From: Tetmemena sp. SeJ-2015
Lineage: Eukaryota; Ciliophora; Spirotrichea; Sporadotrichida; Oxytrichidae
Assembly (NCBI GenBank): GCA_027382625.1
Contig: JAJKFJ010021710.1
Span: 1 to 64,000 of the forward strand
Length of the DNA: 64,000 nucleotides
Direction: 5' to 3'
The notes below the pieces were generated by a model. That model was not told the origin of the DNA. It ran no database searches and worked only from the letters and a program-made list of their open reading frames with translations. Position numbers and translations under genes: made by a program. Below are positions 9,560 through 21,436 of this stretch, one piece after another. How positions within the stretch are numbered: the stretch's first letter is position 1; each line of letters begins with the position of its first letter.

Positions 9560-12115
9560 CGCAAGATGAACGAATAAGGACATTCCTAATTAAGCTGCTT
9601 TCATGAATCTAGGAATTTAGTCATCATAGAAGTTTATTATCTGCATAACTCGATGTTGATTCTATATTTGAGATTAAGAATCCGATTATTTACCTTCAAA
9701 GCGAGCATTATAACTTGGCTAGAGTTTAATTGCTTCTTCATTTAAATTTGCGTGTTTGATAGTTGATCATGTCCCTATTTACCTCTCTTATGTTCATCAA
9801 TATTGATAGAATATTTTGAAAGAATTAATTTTATTGTCTGCTGATGCATCCATGCTATCTTTTAGATCTCTTCTGCTTTCCTCGAGATGTCTATGCGAAG
9901 CTGCTATCTCTCGAGCATACATATAGACTTCCTCTTTTCTATTAAAGAATAGGATGTCTCGAAGCCGAGTGGGAAAGTCATAAATTTCGAAAGAAATTTA
10001 ATTGAGTGGGTGGCTTATCTTGATTCTCTGCTTTCTTTAAGTCTCTCTGATCAAGTTTTATACCAAGTCTAAATCGTAAATTAAGAAAGTTTTAATGCTT
10101 ACACTATAAGGCCTATTGTTAGGAGAGATATGAACAGCATTCCAGGAACTGGGAAAGTTTCAGCGAGAGGTAGTGCTTTGAAGGACTCTACTTTCTTCAA
10201 ATTTGGATCCATATTAGGAATCAATGAAAATGAAGGATCGAATGACTCGATAGAGAAATCAGTCAAATGATACACTTAATTCAATCAATTCACTCGATGC
10301 TAAAATAAATAGCACTTTGCAGGTGATGTCTCCAGTGACTGCATCTATTGAAGTGATCACTCCAGAGTTAAAAAAAAGTATAAATATGGCATTAGAGTCT
10401 GACATCTTATTGGTAAGGTCATCAAAATAAACGCATCTCTGCTTCTCTCCAGTCTATATCTTTGTTGAATCGACTTTTATCTTGATGGTGATAGGTTCAG
10501 TAAGGTTATTGACTCTTACTTTCTCAACTTTTAATAAAGAATTAATTAAGCAAGTAAAGACAGATTAATGAGGATGATGAAGTGGATGTAGATTTTTCAA
10601 AAGAGATACTGATAGTGCTAGCAACTACATCTCCTCCTTTTTCGGAAGTGGCTTGAATTGATGGGGCTTTAAGGGTGATCACACTCATCTGGCATGTTTA
10701 ACCGCTGCACACATCAGTACTAGTTGGCATCTTTACCTGGATTTTAGCAGAAGCAGAAGTAAACTAATTACCAAACTCTATGAAAATATTGTCAGCTAGA
10801 GAGTAAATCGAATTATCAAAATATTTTATCTCTTGGATCGGTAATTGAAACAGATTGACCTTTGGTTGAAGTTGAGGTAGCAAGCATTCTACCTGATGAG
10901 GAGCTTGTCGAAGTGAATTTTATAGCCTGGGCATTCATGAAGCTGCTTGAATAAGTAAAAGTGGTATCTGAATCTGCCAGAGTTCCTGAGAGATATATAA
11001 ATCTTATAATGGAAATTAATGTTTATAAAGAACTTTCTTGATGCCAGTTATGGCTTGCTGTTGCAATGAGCTATCACTTTGGTTTCCAGCAGAAGCAGAG
11101 CCGGTCAATAGATCATCACAGAACTTTATAATTGCAGTCGCAGTTGTAGAATCGTACTTCTTTACAGTAGTTGTAGTATCTTGAGTGGAAGAGGAGCTAG
11201 AACCTGAAGTGCTCATGCCTCCATTCGCACTTCCGCTTTAGCCTGAAGTGGAGGAAGCTGTATTTCCTGTGCTTGCGTAAACAGTAGTGTCCTTGGAATC
11301 CATTCCTTAAAAACTTAATATATGAGGCCTACTAGAGTAGAAATTACGTTCTTAAGCTTATCCTTATCTGAACTGCTAAGGATTGTAGGATCTTGCTTGA
11401 ATAAAGTGGTAACTGTGGATAAGGATTAAGCAATTGTGAGAGTGCTTGAGGAAGAGGAGGAACTTGAAGATGAGGAACTAGTAGTGCTTGAGGAATTAAG
11501 GGTGGATGAAGTAAGTGAAGCAATTCCACCGAGAAGAGTTGATGCTACAGCTGTTGAAGTAGCTTTGTCTAGAGAAGCAGAGACCTGACTGACCATTTAT
11601 GAGGAAGTATAGAGGTCGTTTAAGTTATCGTAGGAAGTAGTCTTGACTGCAGCTGCCACATCTTTGGTAGAGAGATCTTGATTAGTGACTTTGACTTCTC
11701 CAAAGAGATAATAGACTTCTCCCTTCTGACTAGTAATCTTCACATATGCCTTTTAAACTGTCTGTCCAGTAGGTGTGGGCTTGAGCTTAAACTGCTTTGA
11801 AGATGCAGTGGAAGCGACTTCAAAAGGAACATAGACCGTTATTATAGTCTTGTTATCAGCTGCAAGTGAAAGTTAAGCAATTCCGAATTCGAATTGGTAT
11901 TGAGCAGTCACGGTGGCTGTTGCTTGGCAAGAAAATGAGAAAGCAGTACTGAAGGCTACTCCTTAATCTGGTGAAATGGAAAACTTAAAGTTAGAAGCAG
12001 TCCCAAGGGCTGAGTACTGTTAACAAGATCTTCCATATTCTTTAGTACTATTCTGAGCTGTTTTGTTGTTAACAACAATGGTTTAGTTATTTTAAACTAC
12101 CGCACAAACTGTGTA
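9549..12115 (-). CDS. scrambled surface protein, middle block 2 (-): REJ-like region
   Basis: Read from 12115 downward. Begins LYTVCAVVQNNQTIVVNN and runs uninterrupted for more than 150 codons (FKFSISPDQGVAFSTAF, CQATATVTAQYQFEF, VYYLFGEVKVTNQDLS), then a Ser/Thr-rich stretch (11,220-11,560) and further segments to about 9560. The succession of beta-rich segments and a Ser-rich helix-like part before a membrane anchor resembles REJ (receptor for egg jelly) domains of polycystin-like and ciliate surface proteins; this is an inference from pattern. The block ends in pointer TTTGCAGGATT (9549-9559, minus), shared with 12177-12187 on the plus strand. The join reads VHLAFAGLYCTSDTINISQG in frame. 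Confidence 0.75.
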
Positions 12116-12176
12116 GATATATTTTTGAACATGTAAGAGATGACATGTTATTTACTATTAATTTGTATTAAATAAT

Positions 12177-12187
12177 TTTGCAGGATT
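12177..12187 (+). repeat. scrambling pointer TTTGCAGGATT, plus copy
   Basis: Exact match to 9549-9559 in opposite orientation; the join is in frame. Confidence 0.85.
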
Positions 12188-13007
12188 GTATTGCACTTCA
12201 GACACAATAAATATCAGCCAGGGAGTAATGGGAGCTATTGTTGGCTTGATAGTTCAAAAGATTCTACTGCTGATTTCTAATTTACTCCTGAGAAGAAAAC
12301 AACAAGTCTAAAAAAAGAAAGTAGAGGAAGAGGAAAACGCAGATACAGAACCAGAGGAGGAAGGTCAATCTAGAAATCAGTCGGAAAGAATGGCTTCATC
12401 TAGAAGTGAATGCGAGACTATATCTGTGGTTTTTGGTTTCATTTTCGTCGTCATCATGATCGATTAAATTATTATGGTTATCAATTAAACCTTATGATCG
12501 CAACCTGTCTTTTCATTTCCTTCAAAGTTGCTCTCTATATTTTTATCTATGAGTATTTTTATTGCAGAGAGAATCGACGACACTGACAACATTTAGTATG
12601 TGATAAACTTCTTCCTCGCTTTGATAATTGATCTAGCTCTCCTAGAAACTATAATGGTTGTGCTTGGTGCTTTAATCACTCATAAACTTGGCGCAAAGCC
12701 TGACGCTTTCGGAGGGGCGAGAAATATCTGCCTCGCTATCACTCCAAAGGCTTTGAGAAGAGCCATCGTGCCAGAAAACATGGGCTCAAAGCTAGAGCAT
12801 CAAAAGCAGAATCAACTTTCAGAGCAGCAAATAAGGATGCAGCAAATGCAATAACAGTAAATGATGATGCAACAGCAACAACAGATGCAATATCAACAGC
12901 AGTAGCAGTAACTATTCATTTAGTAGCAGCAGAGATAAAGGATGATGATGCTTCAAGCTCAACAATAGTAACAGCAAGCTTAATAACCTAAACAGCAAAA
13001 CTTATGA
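12177..13007 (+). CDS. scrambled surface protein, C-terminal block (+): membrane spans and poly-Gln tail
   Basis: Starts at pointer TTTGCAGGATT (12177-12187). First helix GVMGAIVGLIVQKILLLI, then a Lys/Glu-rich cytoplasmic-type loop, then helices FGFIFVVIMIATCLF and FFLALIIDLALLETIMVVLG, ending in a long Gln/Met-rich tail with many TAA/TAG codons and TGA at 13005-13007. Two internal IESs are resolved: ATGATCG (12456-12462 and 12494-12500), and a 16-bp removal with pointer GAG near 12550-12570 joining ALYIFIYE to RIDDTDNIQYV. The block lies inverted between two MDSs that are consecutive in the mature gene. Confidence 0.8.
12456..12500 (+). other. IES, pointer ATGATCG
   Basis: ATGATCG at 12456-12462 and 12494-12500. 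Removal joins FIFVVIMI to ATCLFISFKVALY in frame and avoids a TGA. Confidence 0.85.
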
Positions 13008-13072
13008 TTATTTTTTATTTCAGTGAGTCAATTCTTTAAAAATAAGTCTTACATAGCAAAAATTAATAGCTT

Positions 13073-13116
13073 AAACTGTGTACAAACTATTTGGAGTTAG
13101 AGAATAAATTAAACTT
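13073..13116 (-). CDS. 44-bp micro-MDS of the scrambled gene
   Basis: Bounded by AAGTTTA (13110-13116, shared with 13207-13213) and TACACAGTTT (13073-13082, shared with 12106-12115). Joining at both pointers gives REYSQSLIYSLTPNSLYTVC, running on into AVVQNNQTIVVNNK, in one frame. It bridges the minus block above and the minus block below across the inverted C-terminal block. Confidence 0.75.
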
Positions 13117-13206
13117 CTGATAAAAAGTAATTGTAAATTTAAGTAATATATTTTCTTAAATTTATTTAAATAAGGAAAGTTTTTATAATAAATAACTTAT
13201 GAATAG

Positions 13207-15549
13207 TAAACTTTAAGAATACTCTCGAGAAAATTGGCCTTTCAAAGGTAAATTGAAATATATAATTAAGTAGAGATAAAATTAATTTATTGAAGAATTG
13301 GGAGGAATGACAGCTGAGTCTCCCACAATGCCATAGCCTGTGAAATTTACTTGATTGGAGTCAACTATAGTCCAATTCTTTATGTAGTTTCCTGTTTCAG
13401 TTATCCTTGTTGCGTTACTGTCGAAAAGAAGTATAGTGAAGACCTATCTTTCGTAAATGCTAATATAAAATCTGAACTCACACTCCCTGAATTTGATAAA
13501 TGCTCATGAACCCATTTTGCTCATTAGCAGGAGTGTAAATTTTAACTCCCAAGGGGAAAATTGAAGCTGCAATTGTCGTTATTAAAATAGAAGCGCTAGC
13601 TGTGCGAGTGGGTCATTAGGGTCTGAAACTTAGAAACACTATCTTGAATGACATCGAATTGTTCAAAGAGTTTGCTTTTATCAAGACGCTCTAAAATAAA
13701 TCCTTATTTCTAAGTGCCTTGCAGGTAAATCTTTGAGTTACTGCGAGACAAGCAAGTCACTCCTTGATTAGGGTCAAAGCAACTCCAGGTGTAGGTCAGA
13801 TCCTTTGTCAATGAGCTACCAGTTACTTTGAAGAAAAAAAATTAACTGATATAGTCAGATCCTTAGTGGGGTCAATTGTTTAGTCTCCACCATCAATTGC
13901 TGCAGTTAGAGAAAAAAATTAATAGAGCGGACTTCACAAGCTAGACTGTGATATTTTTGAAAATTGCGACTTTATATTCCCCTTCAGGATCAAAGCCCGC
14001 AAGCACGACTATGTATTCATAGCCATAGTTCATCATTCCCGCAGCAATGAGCACTGTTTCAGTCCTGAGAGAAGCTAGAATAAAAACTGCAATAAATTTC
14101 ATTGTTGACACGTTTCTAATGAAGAGAGTGCAGTTAATCTGTAGTCTAGGGAATTTAGCTATGATCTCTTAGGTGAGATTAATGGCACTGATGCCTATCT
14201 AAGGTGAAACTGAGAAATCTTAGTTTGGATTCACAACTATGTTGTCTGGAACGTTTCTCCAAATCAAGCCCTCATAAGAAAGGAAAGTGAAGGAGACTGT
14301 AGATTGGTTCTGGACTCCTAGGAAGTTAGTGATGCTAATTGTTACGGATATAGACTTTCCTTAGTAAGCAGCTATCTGAGTTTGATTGAGCTGCACTTGC
14401 GGAGAGTTAGCTGAGACTAGAGTCTTCCAGTTTGCTAAAGTGGAGGGGTCTGAAGGGGTAACTGAATTTAAAGAGAAGCATCTATATTAAGTTTTTAAAG
14501 TTATAATTCACGTTCCAGCCAAAGGTTGCTTATCTACCATACAGACCCTAAGTTCTAACTGTTGAAACTTGGAAATTTTAAGCACCGAGAGGTACAGACG
14601 GAGAGGGTAAAATGTCTATCATTACTTGGGGCGCTTTAAAATTTATTAATTATTTTATGAGGATTTTTAATTATGCTTGGAAATCTGGAACTGAAAGAGC
14701 TACTGAAGTAAACTAAGCTGGATTCAAGTTTAATGAACACGTTGGTGAAGTAAGATTTGCATATTTCAGAGAGATGGTCTTTATGACAGTAGAGGGTGCA
14801 TAAGTCTGATTAAGCACCATCATAAAAGTGTAATAAAATCCCTCCATCAATCTATTTTATGAAGTGGTGATTTTAGAAACGTCATCGAATTTGAAATAGC
14901 ACAGATGAGGATTGTCAGTATGCTTGAAGTCAGTTAAGGAGGCTGTAGTTAGCATCTGAGTACAAAATAGACCTGGATTAGAGGTGTTGGTAGTATTTTG
15001 AGGGATCAGTTGTCCATTCCATTAAACTTGTAAGTAAATAATCTCAATAATACTGAATTAGTTAAAATTAAACGACTATGGCACCAAATTCTTGAGTGTA
15101 GTATTAGCCCTTAAAAGCTAAATTTATTCCGCAAGAGCAGCCATATGAGGTTGTGTTGAGCACATATCCGCTCGTGCAAGCAAGGCACTTTGAAGAGTTA
15201 GTTGAATCGCAAGTGTCGCAGAAAGGAATGTTGCAAGATGCTGTTGAAGCTCCTGTAACACACTAGTTAGAAGAGGTGAGAAGGGTAAAGCCAGATTTGC
15301 ATTGAGTGCAAGTTCCTTTGGTGTCACACAAAGCGCAGTTTGTGGGGCAAGATTAGCAATCATAAGTGGAGTTAAGGTAAAAGCCGTTAGCGCAAGCTAG
15401 ACACATAGGGTAGCCCAGAGTTGACATGCCCTTTGCAACATCACAGCTTGTGCAGAAAGTGGTGCATTTTCTATCTGTGCATACTTAATTAGTGGAAGCG
15501 CTTGGCTTGTACAGAACTAGTGTCGCATCCTTGCATTCAGTACAGTTTC
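13207..15549 (-). CDS. scrambled surface protein, middle block 1 (-)
   Basis: Read from 15549 downward. It opens with the pointer shared with 9499-9509, then more Cys-rich repeats (CTTFCTSCDVAKG, CALCDTKGTCTQC, FCDTCDSTNSSKC), then beta-rich ectodomain segments down to about 13,290 (NWTIVDSNQVNFTGYG, GDSAVIPPNSS). Several frame changes mark IESs. It ends at pointer AAGTTTA (13207-13213), which matches the 44-bp segment at 13073-13116. A TTCAAT direct repeat inside 13240-13300 was tested as a pointer but puts the next part out of frame, while the unexcised sequence stays open, so that boundary is unresolved. Confidence 0.75.
15539..15549 (-). repeat. scrambling pointer GAAACTGTACT, minus copy
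   Basis: Exact match to 9499-9509 in opposite orientation, about 6 kb away. Confidence 0.85.
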
Positions 15550-16475
15550 ATTTTTTAATAGTAAATATAAAAACATAGAATAGAGACTCAGGAAAAATTA
15601 ATTAAATTTTCGGACTAATAAAACCAAAATATTGTGTCTTATTGATTAAAGTTGCTTATTTCTTGTAGAAAATATTATATATTGACATAAATGAACTGGC
15701 AAATATTAACTTTTTTCACATAATTTCTCATATTCGCCTTGACTGTGATGTTCTTAAACTATAGGCACCATAAATTTAAGTTATAAGAAATATTATTTAC
15801 TTAAGTTCAGTTTTTTACTTGAATTTTTTTAGTATAGCCAAACTAAAAATCGATGACATTAAATTCTTATTTTATACTTTTAATATCGTTTAATATTCTT
15901 ATATAAATAATTATAATTAATAAATAATTGAATGAGAGTGAAATTCCAAAGTTAAAGAGGTATAATAAAGATAAGAATTTAATTAATATCGATTATTGTT
16001 TTTAAAAAAATTAATCTTCGTTCAATATGATTACAGTTAAAATTGTTTTAGCCATTCCCTATTCGCAGCAAGTACGACAACAAAACAAAAATAAATTGAG
16101 TTACTTCTTTTATTATATCCATAACACCTCTAAGAAGAAGGATATTAAGCACTTGATATAAAAATTTTGTCTCTTCCGAATCTGAAGCGAGTGTTCCAAT
16201 ACTAAATTTGAGAAGAAATAAAATTCTTTGAATTCTATACAAAATCGAATAGTATACAATCTATTTAAATTTTTGCTACCTTAAATTCCATTAAAATTTA
16301 ATTCTAATTTTCATTAAATTTTGAGCTTTATTAAAAATGAAATTTATTTTAAATGATTAAATAGACGCTTCAATTATTTAAAGCTTATAGTTTGTCAACG
16401 CAATATTTTCGTAGTAACCTAGTCAGATACAAATATTTTCTCCGACTCCTCCTGATTGTAATAAAAAATAGAAGA
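15550..16475. other. AT-rich spacer with one candidate coding segment
   Basis: Mostly AT-rich without a gene. A minus-strand open stretch at 16048-16242 has somewhat higher GC and hydrophobic helices (QVLNILLLRGVMDII, FVLLSYLLRI). It could be a stray MDS of a membrane protein, but no pointer partner was found. Confidence 0.3.
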
Positions 16476-19400
16476 TCACATATATAAAAAAGTTGAATAC
16501 TTATCTATTTTCAATATTTCTTTTTTCTTTAATATGATCATAGGAATATATTTATATTTGATTAGTTATCTTTTTTTCTTGGATGATGTTTTATTTTTCT
16601 TATACTTAGTGGTCTCTTAAGTGTGCTATCTTTTATGATTTTTGCGGCTTGAGATATCACTCTTGTCCAGCTTAGTCAATTGAAGTGGGTCGCTGACTTT
16701 CTTGAGACTAAATGGAGAGATGGTGTTTTAGGCCTTGCTGTCAACTATTGATCTAGTGATTTAAGTGAGTTACTCATGATGATGCTAGTTTATTTGCTGG
16801 CTGTAATTTTCACTTATCAACTATTCTATCAACTTGTTTCGCCTTGGAGATCCATCTCCATTCCTTACTAGATACATTATAAAATGTGCTGTAGGTATTT
16901 TTTAGAAATAGGTATTTAGATTCTCTACTTATTCAGTCAGATTGATGTCTTAAAAATGGAAATGATCAAATATTTTGTTTAGAGTAAGTCCTCAGTCAAT
17001 TCTTTTAAATTGATAGCCTAAGAAGTCAAAAGCGATTTCTTTGTTTTGAAAGACGCCTTTCCCAGTTTGAAAGAAGCTGAAAGAGGCTGGGCAGATCTAA
17101 AAATAAATTATTTATTGCCTTTCCTCCAGCGAAAGAATGTTGGTGTTCACAAATGGAATGAGTTAAATTATCTATTTATTCTATAGGAAAAAGTAACTAA
17201 TAAAATTATTTTACTATATAAACATAATGCCTTGGTTCCAATTAATACATTTGTATAAATTTACATTTCGAAGAAGTAAAATATTACAGATAATTATTTT
17301 TCCTCAAGAAATTCTTTAAAATTTAAAAAATTTTTTAAAAAGTAAGCTGAAAATAGTTTATTAAAATATAGAATGAGTTTTCTTTCAAAATCATTTAAAG
17401 TTAGTTAACCCAGAGTCTCAGCAATTCTAGTCTTCTTAATGAACCTTACAACATCGAATTCAAAATAAAAAATACGGAAACAAATTCCTTTTGGAGAAGA
17501 CTCATTCCTTTCAAGATCAAAAAGTCTTCCAAAATAAAAAAAGAAAATGTTTCCTAATTTATTTTGAGTCTTGACTTTTTCTTTTGAAATAGCAAGGAAG
17601 AATATAAATCAAATATCAGCTAGTATATCCTTTAAGATGAATTTGAAGGTTGAGAATTAAAATTTAGTGGAGCCCCTCACCCTTTCTTTTATTATATCAA
17701 GTTTCTTTTTTTGCACCTAACTTAATTATATATAGAGGGAAAAAAAATATACATTTTGATGAGTTTAAAAAAATGAGTTAATTTTGGGAGAGATTTCTTA
17801 GAATAGATTATTTTTGGGATCTCATAGTTGTTTTTTAATATGTCATTGGAGTGACCCTTTTTAGAAGAATTTTGCATTTTAAACTCTGGAGGACTGAGCA
17901 ACTTCATCTTTTTGCTTTAGATTGAAGAGTTGGATTAGTTTTGAAATTTCTCTACTCGGTCTCTATCTTTTTAAATAATAATATCTCTTTGCATTAATTT
18001 TTATAAAACATTATGCAAAATTTTATTTTGATTAAATAAATAAATCTTAGATCAATTCTACCTGCTGCTGACTCGCTCCTTCTTAGTGCGAAGAAAAATA
18101 AAGAAACTGAGATGTCACTCGGGCGCGAACTTGAAAATCCTTTTAAGAATTGTTATTTTGTGCTAAACTTAATCGTAGTTTATAATTTCATATAAATTAT
18201 AAGAAAACCCTTTAAAATTAAATTTATTTATTTTTTATTTTTAAAATTTTATTTTTAAAAAAAATTTTTAAAAAAATTTATTTTATAAAAAATACAATTA
18301 AAATTTTTGGGAAATTTATTTGGAATAAGTTTAGCAATGTATTGTTTGATGAGTTCTTCTTGTCTTAAAATCGGGAATAATTGAGTATTTTAATTCTTTG
18401 TTTTACTCTTCTATTAATTTGGCATCTCTCACAAGAAACAGTTTTTTAAGCATTCAAAATTTATTAATTATAAAAACAAATTAAAAAAATAAAATTTCAC
18501 AGATATTTTTAAAGATAAAAACATATAATTTAAAAGAAAAAATTTTAAAAATAATATTTAATTTTTAAAGGGAACTAAACCCCAAAAAAAAGTTTTAAAT
18601 AATTTCATTAAAAAATTCTTTTTATCTGGAAATTTTTCGTTTTTTTAAAATGGGAAATTTCCTTAAATTTATCCCTAAAGAGAACTAATCTAAAAGTAAA
18701 AGAGAATATTTGGTAAGGTAGCAAACAAATGTTTACTAACAATTAAAATTTTTAAGTGATTATAAGTATGCAATTTAAGTCTAAGAATTATTTATAATAC
18801 TCTGTTTATCGATTCGTATAAACATTATTTTTACTTCAACTAATATGATTTAAATTTTAAACTTGTTATAATCATGAACTAAAGTAATAAATTTGTATAT
18901 TCTTTTTTTAGAAAGCTTTATTGCCCATATAATTTTTTAATCCACAAAAATTAAAGCGTAAAAAGAAACCAGCAAAGTAAATAAAATTATCAAGCAAATT
19001 ATTATAAATTAAATTAAGAATAATTTAATTTTATTTAAAGAATAATCTAAAACTAATTACAATTGATTGTCAAGAAGTAAACTTCAAAAGAAATAGGTTT
19101 AAATAATTACTAAAAAAAATATATTACAGCTTCTTCTGAATCCTCTTTAAAGAAAATAATTATTTAAAAAGAAAAATCTTTGTCAACAAACCAAAGAAGA
19201 GCATGATAGTAGATGAAAACCCTCCCGTCTATGATATCGCATCAACCACATTGAAATTTGTCCTTTGAATAGTTGAGATTCCTTCCGATTGCGAAATGAA
19301 TACACTAATCAGTGTATTGTCATATCTTTTCCTTGTGTCTCCATAATCTTACTTTTAAAAACAAAAATAAATATAAAAGGTAAAATCAAACTACATAGAA

Positions 19401-21436
19401 GTATAAGTAAGATTCTTTGAGTCAAATAAAACTTTTTTTTAAAAAGAAAATAATTAATTGAATCATGAGTTGGGTACAGCCAAGAATCGTGCAAATTTAC
19501 AAGCTACTTTTGTATTTTATAGAAGAAGATTTTAGCATCTGTTCCTAAGTAGTATGCGTAGGATTTTATATAGTACTAAATGGGATTTTCAAAGAAGCTG
19601 ATTAATTTATTATACATATACAAAATTTTTTTAATAAAAACAATTGTTTACTGTTTAGAATTTAATTAAATCTGGTTAATAAATAAGATTAGAATTCGCA
19701 AAAAGAAATTCTTAAATCTAAGAATAATTCATATTTTATTTTGGAGAGGTCATTAAAAAGGAAGGGGTTTAGATATTTAAATTTACATAAATTAAAAATT
19801 TTCTTCCCTTAAATTTTTTTAAGAGGAAATTTTTTAAAAACCCCAAAAAATTTAAAAAATTTTTAAATTTTAAGCCCAAGAGCAAATAGTTTATAAATCT
19901 TTTTAAGCATAAATTGAACACTTTTCATCTAATTCTTGCTTTTAATTGCTTTTTAATTATTTCTCTGCTATAATTATATAAAATGATTCAAAGTAAGATG
20001 TCATTTCAGACACAAGGAGTGAAACTATAAAAATATAATAAACATCTTGGAGCACAGCATCTGATTCTCCTTACTTTTGCAAACTGCGTAAAATAATTTA
20101 ATAGCGCCTGGAAAATTGAGATGCAAATTAAAAATTTTAGTAATTTTTAGATAGAATATATTTGAGACTGAGGAGCATCTAGTTACAATAAGTTACCTAA
20201 TAGACTATAAACCTGTTTAGGTAGCTTGCAAAACTGCCCTTGAATGTGAAATTTTTAGTCTGAGGACACCACCAGTTAGATTAAATAATTTTAATATAAT
20301 TTTTTTCTTTTTAACTTGATAGATGTGTTGTCTTAGCTAGCCCTTTGAAAAATAAAACTAGAAACGCTGGTTGGTACAACGATCAATAGATAAATAACTT
20401 CTGAGATAAGAAATATAATGCTTTCTATCAATAGGGATATATTATACTCCTAATTGCGAGGATACTCACTACCTAGGTAGTTGTTCAGGTAGGAGTTATA
20501 GTCTAAGAATTTTAATCAAATTAATTCTAATTTCTAAGAACAAGATGGTGAAGTATGTTTTTAATTACTGAATTAAAATATATTGTGAAAAACAAAAATT
20601 ATCCATCTGATTAAGTTTATCTTAGAAATATTTTACCTAAATGAAATTTAAAATAAGTACACTAAATTTTTTACCTAAATCGCTCTAATATAGTCCACAT
20701 TTTCTTTATGTTAAAATGATTTATGAAAAAAATTTTATCAAAATTATAGTTTGAATGTTTGCAAATTTTCCTGATTCATGCTCGTATTTTAAAATTATAT
20801 GTATTTGTTCCTCCATAGCTTAGCTGTACGGCATAGTCAAATTCATCAAGACTAAAGACAAAAATTGAAATATAAAATTTGAAAAATATATAAATTATTC
20901 GACTAAAGACGTTATCCTAGATGTCGTTGTAAAGATCTTTGACTAATAATTTAAAATATTATAGTGCTGTTTTTCTTTATAAAAAAAAATATGAAAACAA
21001 GCTTAATTGTTTTAAAATCATAAAATATGATTTAATACCTCTTAAACTATTTTTGATAAGGTAAATATATCTATATAAGAAAAAGAAATGAGTCTACAAT
21101 ATTAAATTGACAAAGTAGGTATTCTTAAAGGTAAAATAATTATGTGTATTGTTGAGAGTGAAGGATCTCTAGTTTATTGCTTTCTCCAGTTATCGTTTGC
21201 TTATACTCTACTTAATTTTAATCTTATACTTTTTTATTTAGGAATAAATGGCGAAGAAAGACAAGACTGCGAGTGTTGAGAATATAGTCATTATGCCTCC
21301 GAAGGTGGACTGATAGGTGACTTCTCTCTTGAAGGCGAGGGAGACTGGAAATCCATACTTGTCTATCTTCTTCACCTTCTCGTTCAGGAAATAGGAGAAC
21401 CGAGAACCAAAGGAATCAATTATAAATAGGCTCTTC
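16476..21436 (-). CDS. ciliate two-span membrane protein, paralogue A
   Basis: Read from about 21,436 downward. N-terminal part: FGSRFSYFLNEKVKKIDKYG, then VTYQSTFGGIMTIFSTLAVL (TFGG motif plus first membrane span), ectodomain segments (VKDLYNDIQDNVFSLDEF; SIDRCTNQRF; FCKLPKQVYSLLGNLL), the YYIKSYAYYLGTDAKIFF segment, then TIQRTNFNVVDAISQTGGF and SSTIMLFFGLLTK (second span). A cytoplasmic tail follows, including VVRFIKKTRIAETLGQLTLN and LTKLDKSDISSRK, to a TGA near 16,476. The TFGG and 'R-x-x-F-N-x-x-D-x-x-x-x-x-G-G-F' motifs are typical of a large ciliate membrane-protein family of unknown function. The coding segments are separated by many AT-rich IESs. The start codon is not identified. 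Closely related to paralogue B at 23-27.7 kb. Confidence 0.7.
20086..20106 (-). other. 18-bp insertion present only in paralogue A, pointer CGC
   Basis: GCG (plus sense) at 20086-20088 and 20104-20106 flanks an AT-rich 15-bp core. Removal gives FPGAVCKSKE, matching FPGAQCKSRQ of paralogue B, which has no insertion. The length is a multiple of three, so the frame is open with or without it. Confidence 0.6.
20850..20910 (-). other. IES in paralogue A, pointer GTCTTTAGTC
   Basis: Direct 10-bp repeat (plus copies GACTAAAGAC at 20850-20859 and 20901-20910). Removal gives IQDNVFSLDEFDYAVQLSY in frame. Paralogue B has an IES at the same codon with a different pointer. Confidence 0.9.

Noticed and set aside
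13240..13300. TTCAAT direct repeat as an IES pointer
   Set aside because: Excision shifts the next segment out of frame and introduces TGA, whereas the unexcised sequence stays open.
16760..17200. Plus-strand frame of over 130 codons with apparent membrane helices
   Set aside because: The minus strand matches paralogue B (TEQVENL versus TEQVEDL, LIEQLIS versus LIDQLIS), so the minus strand is coding.
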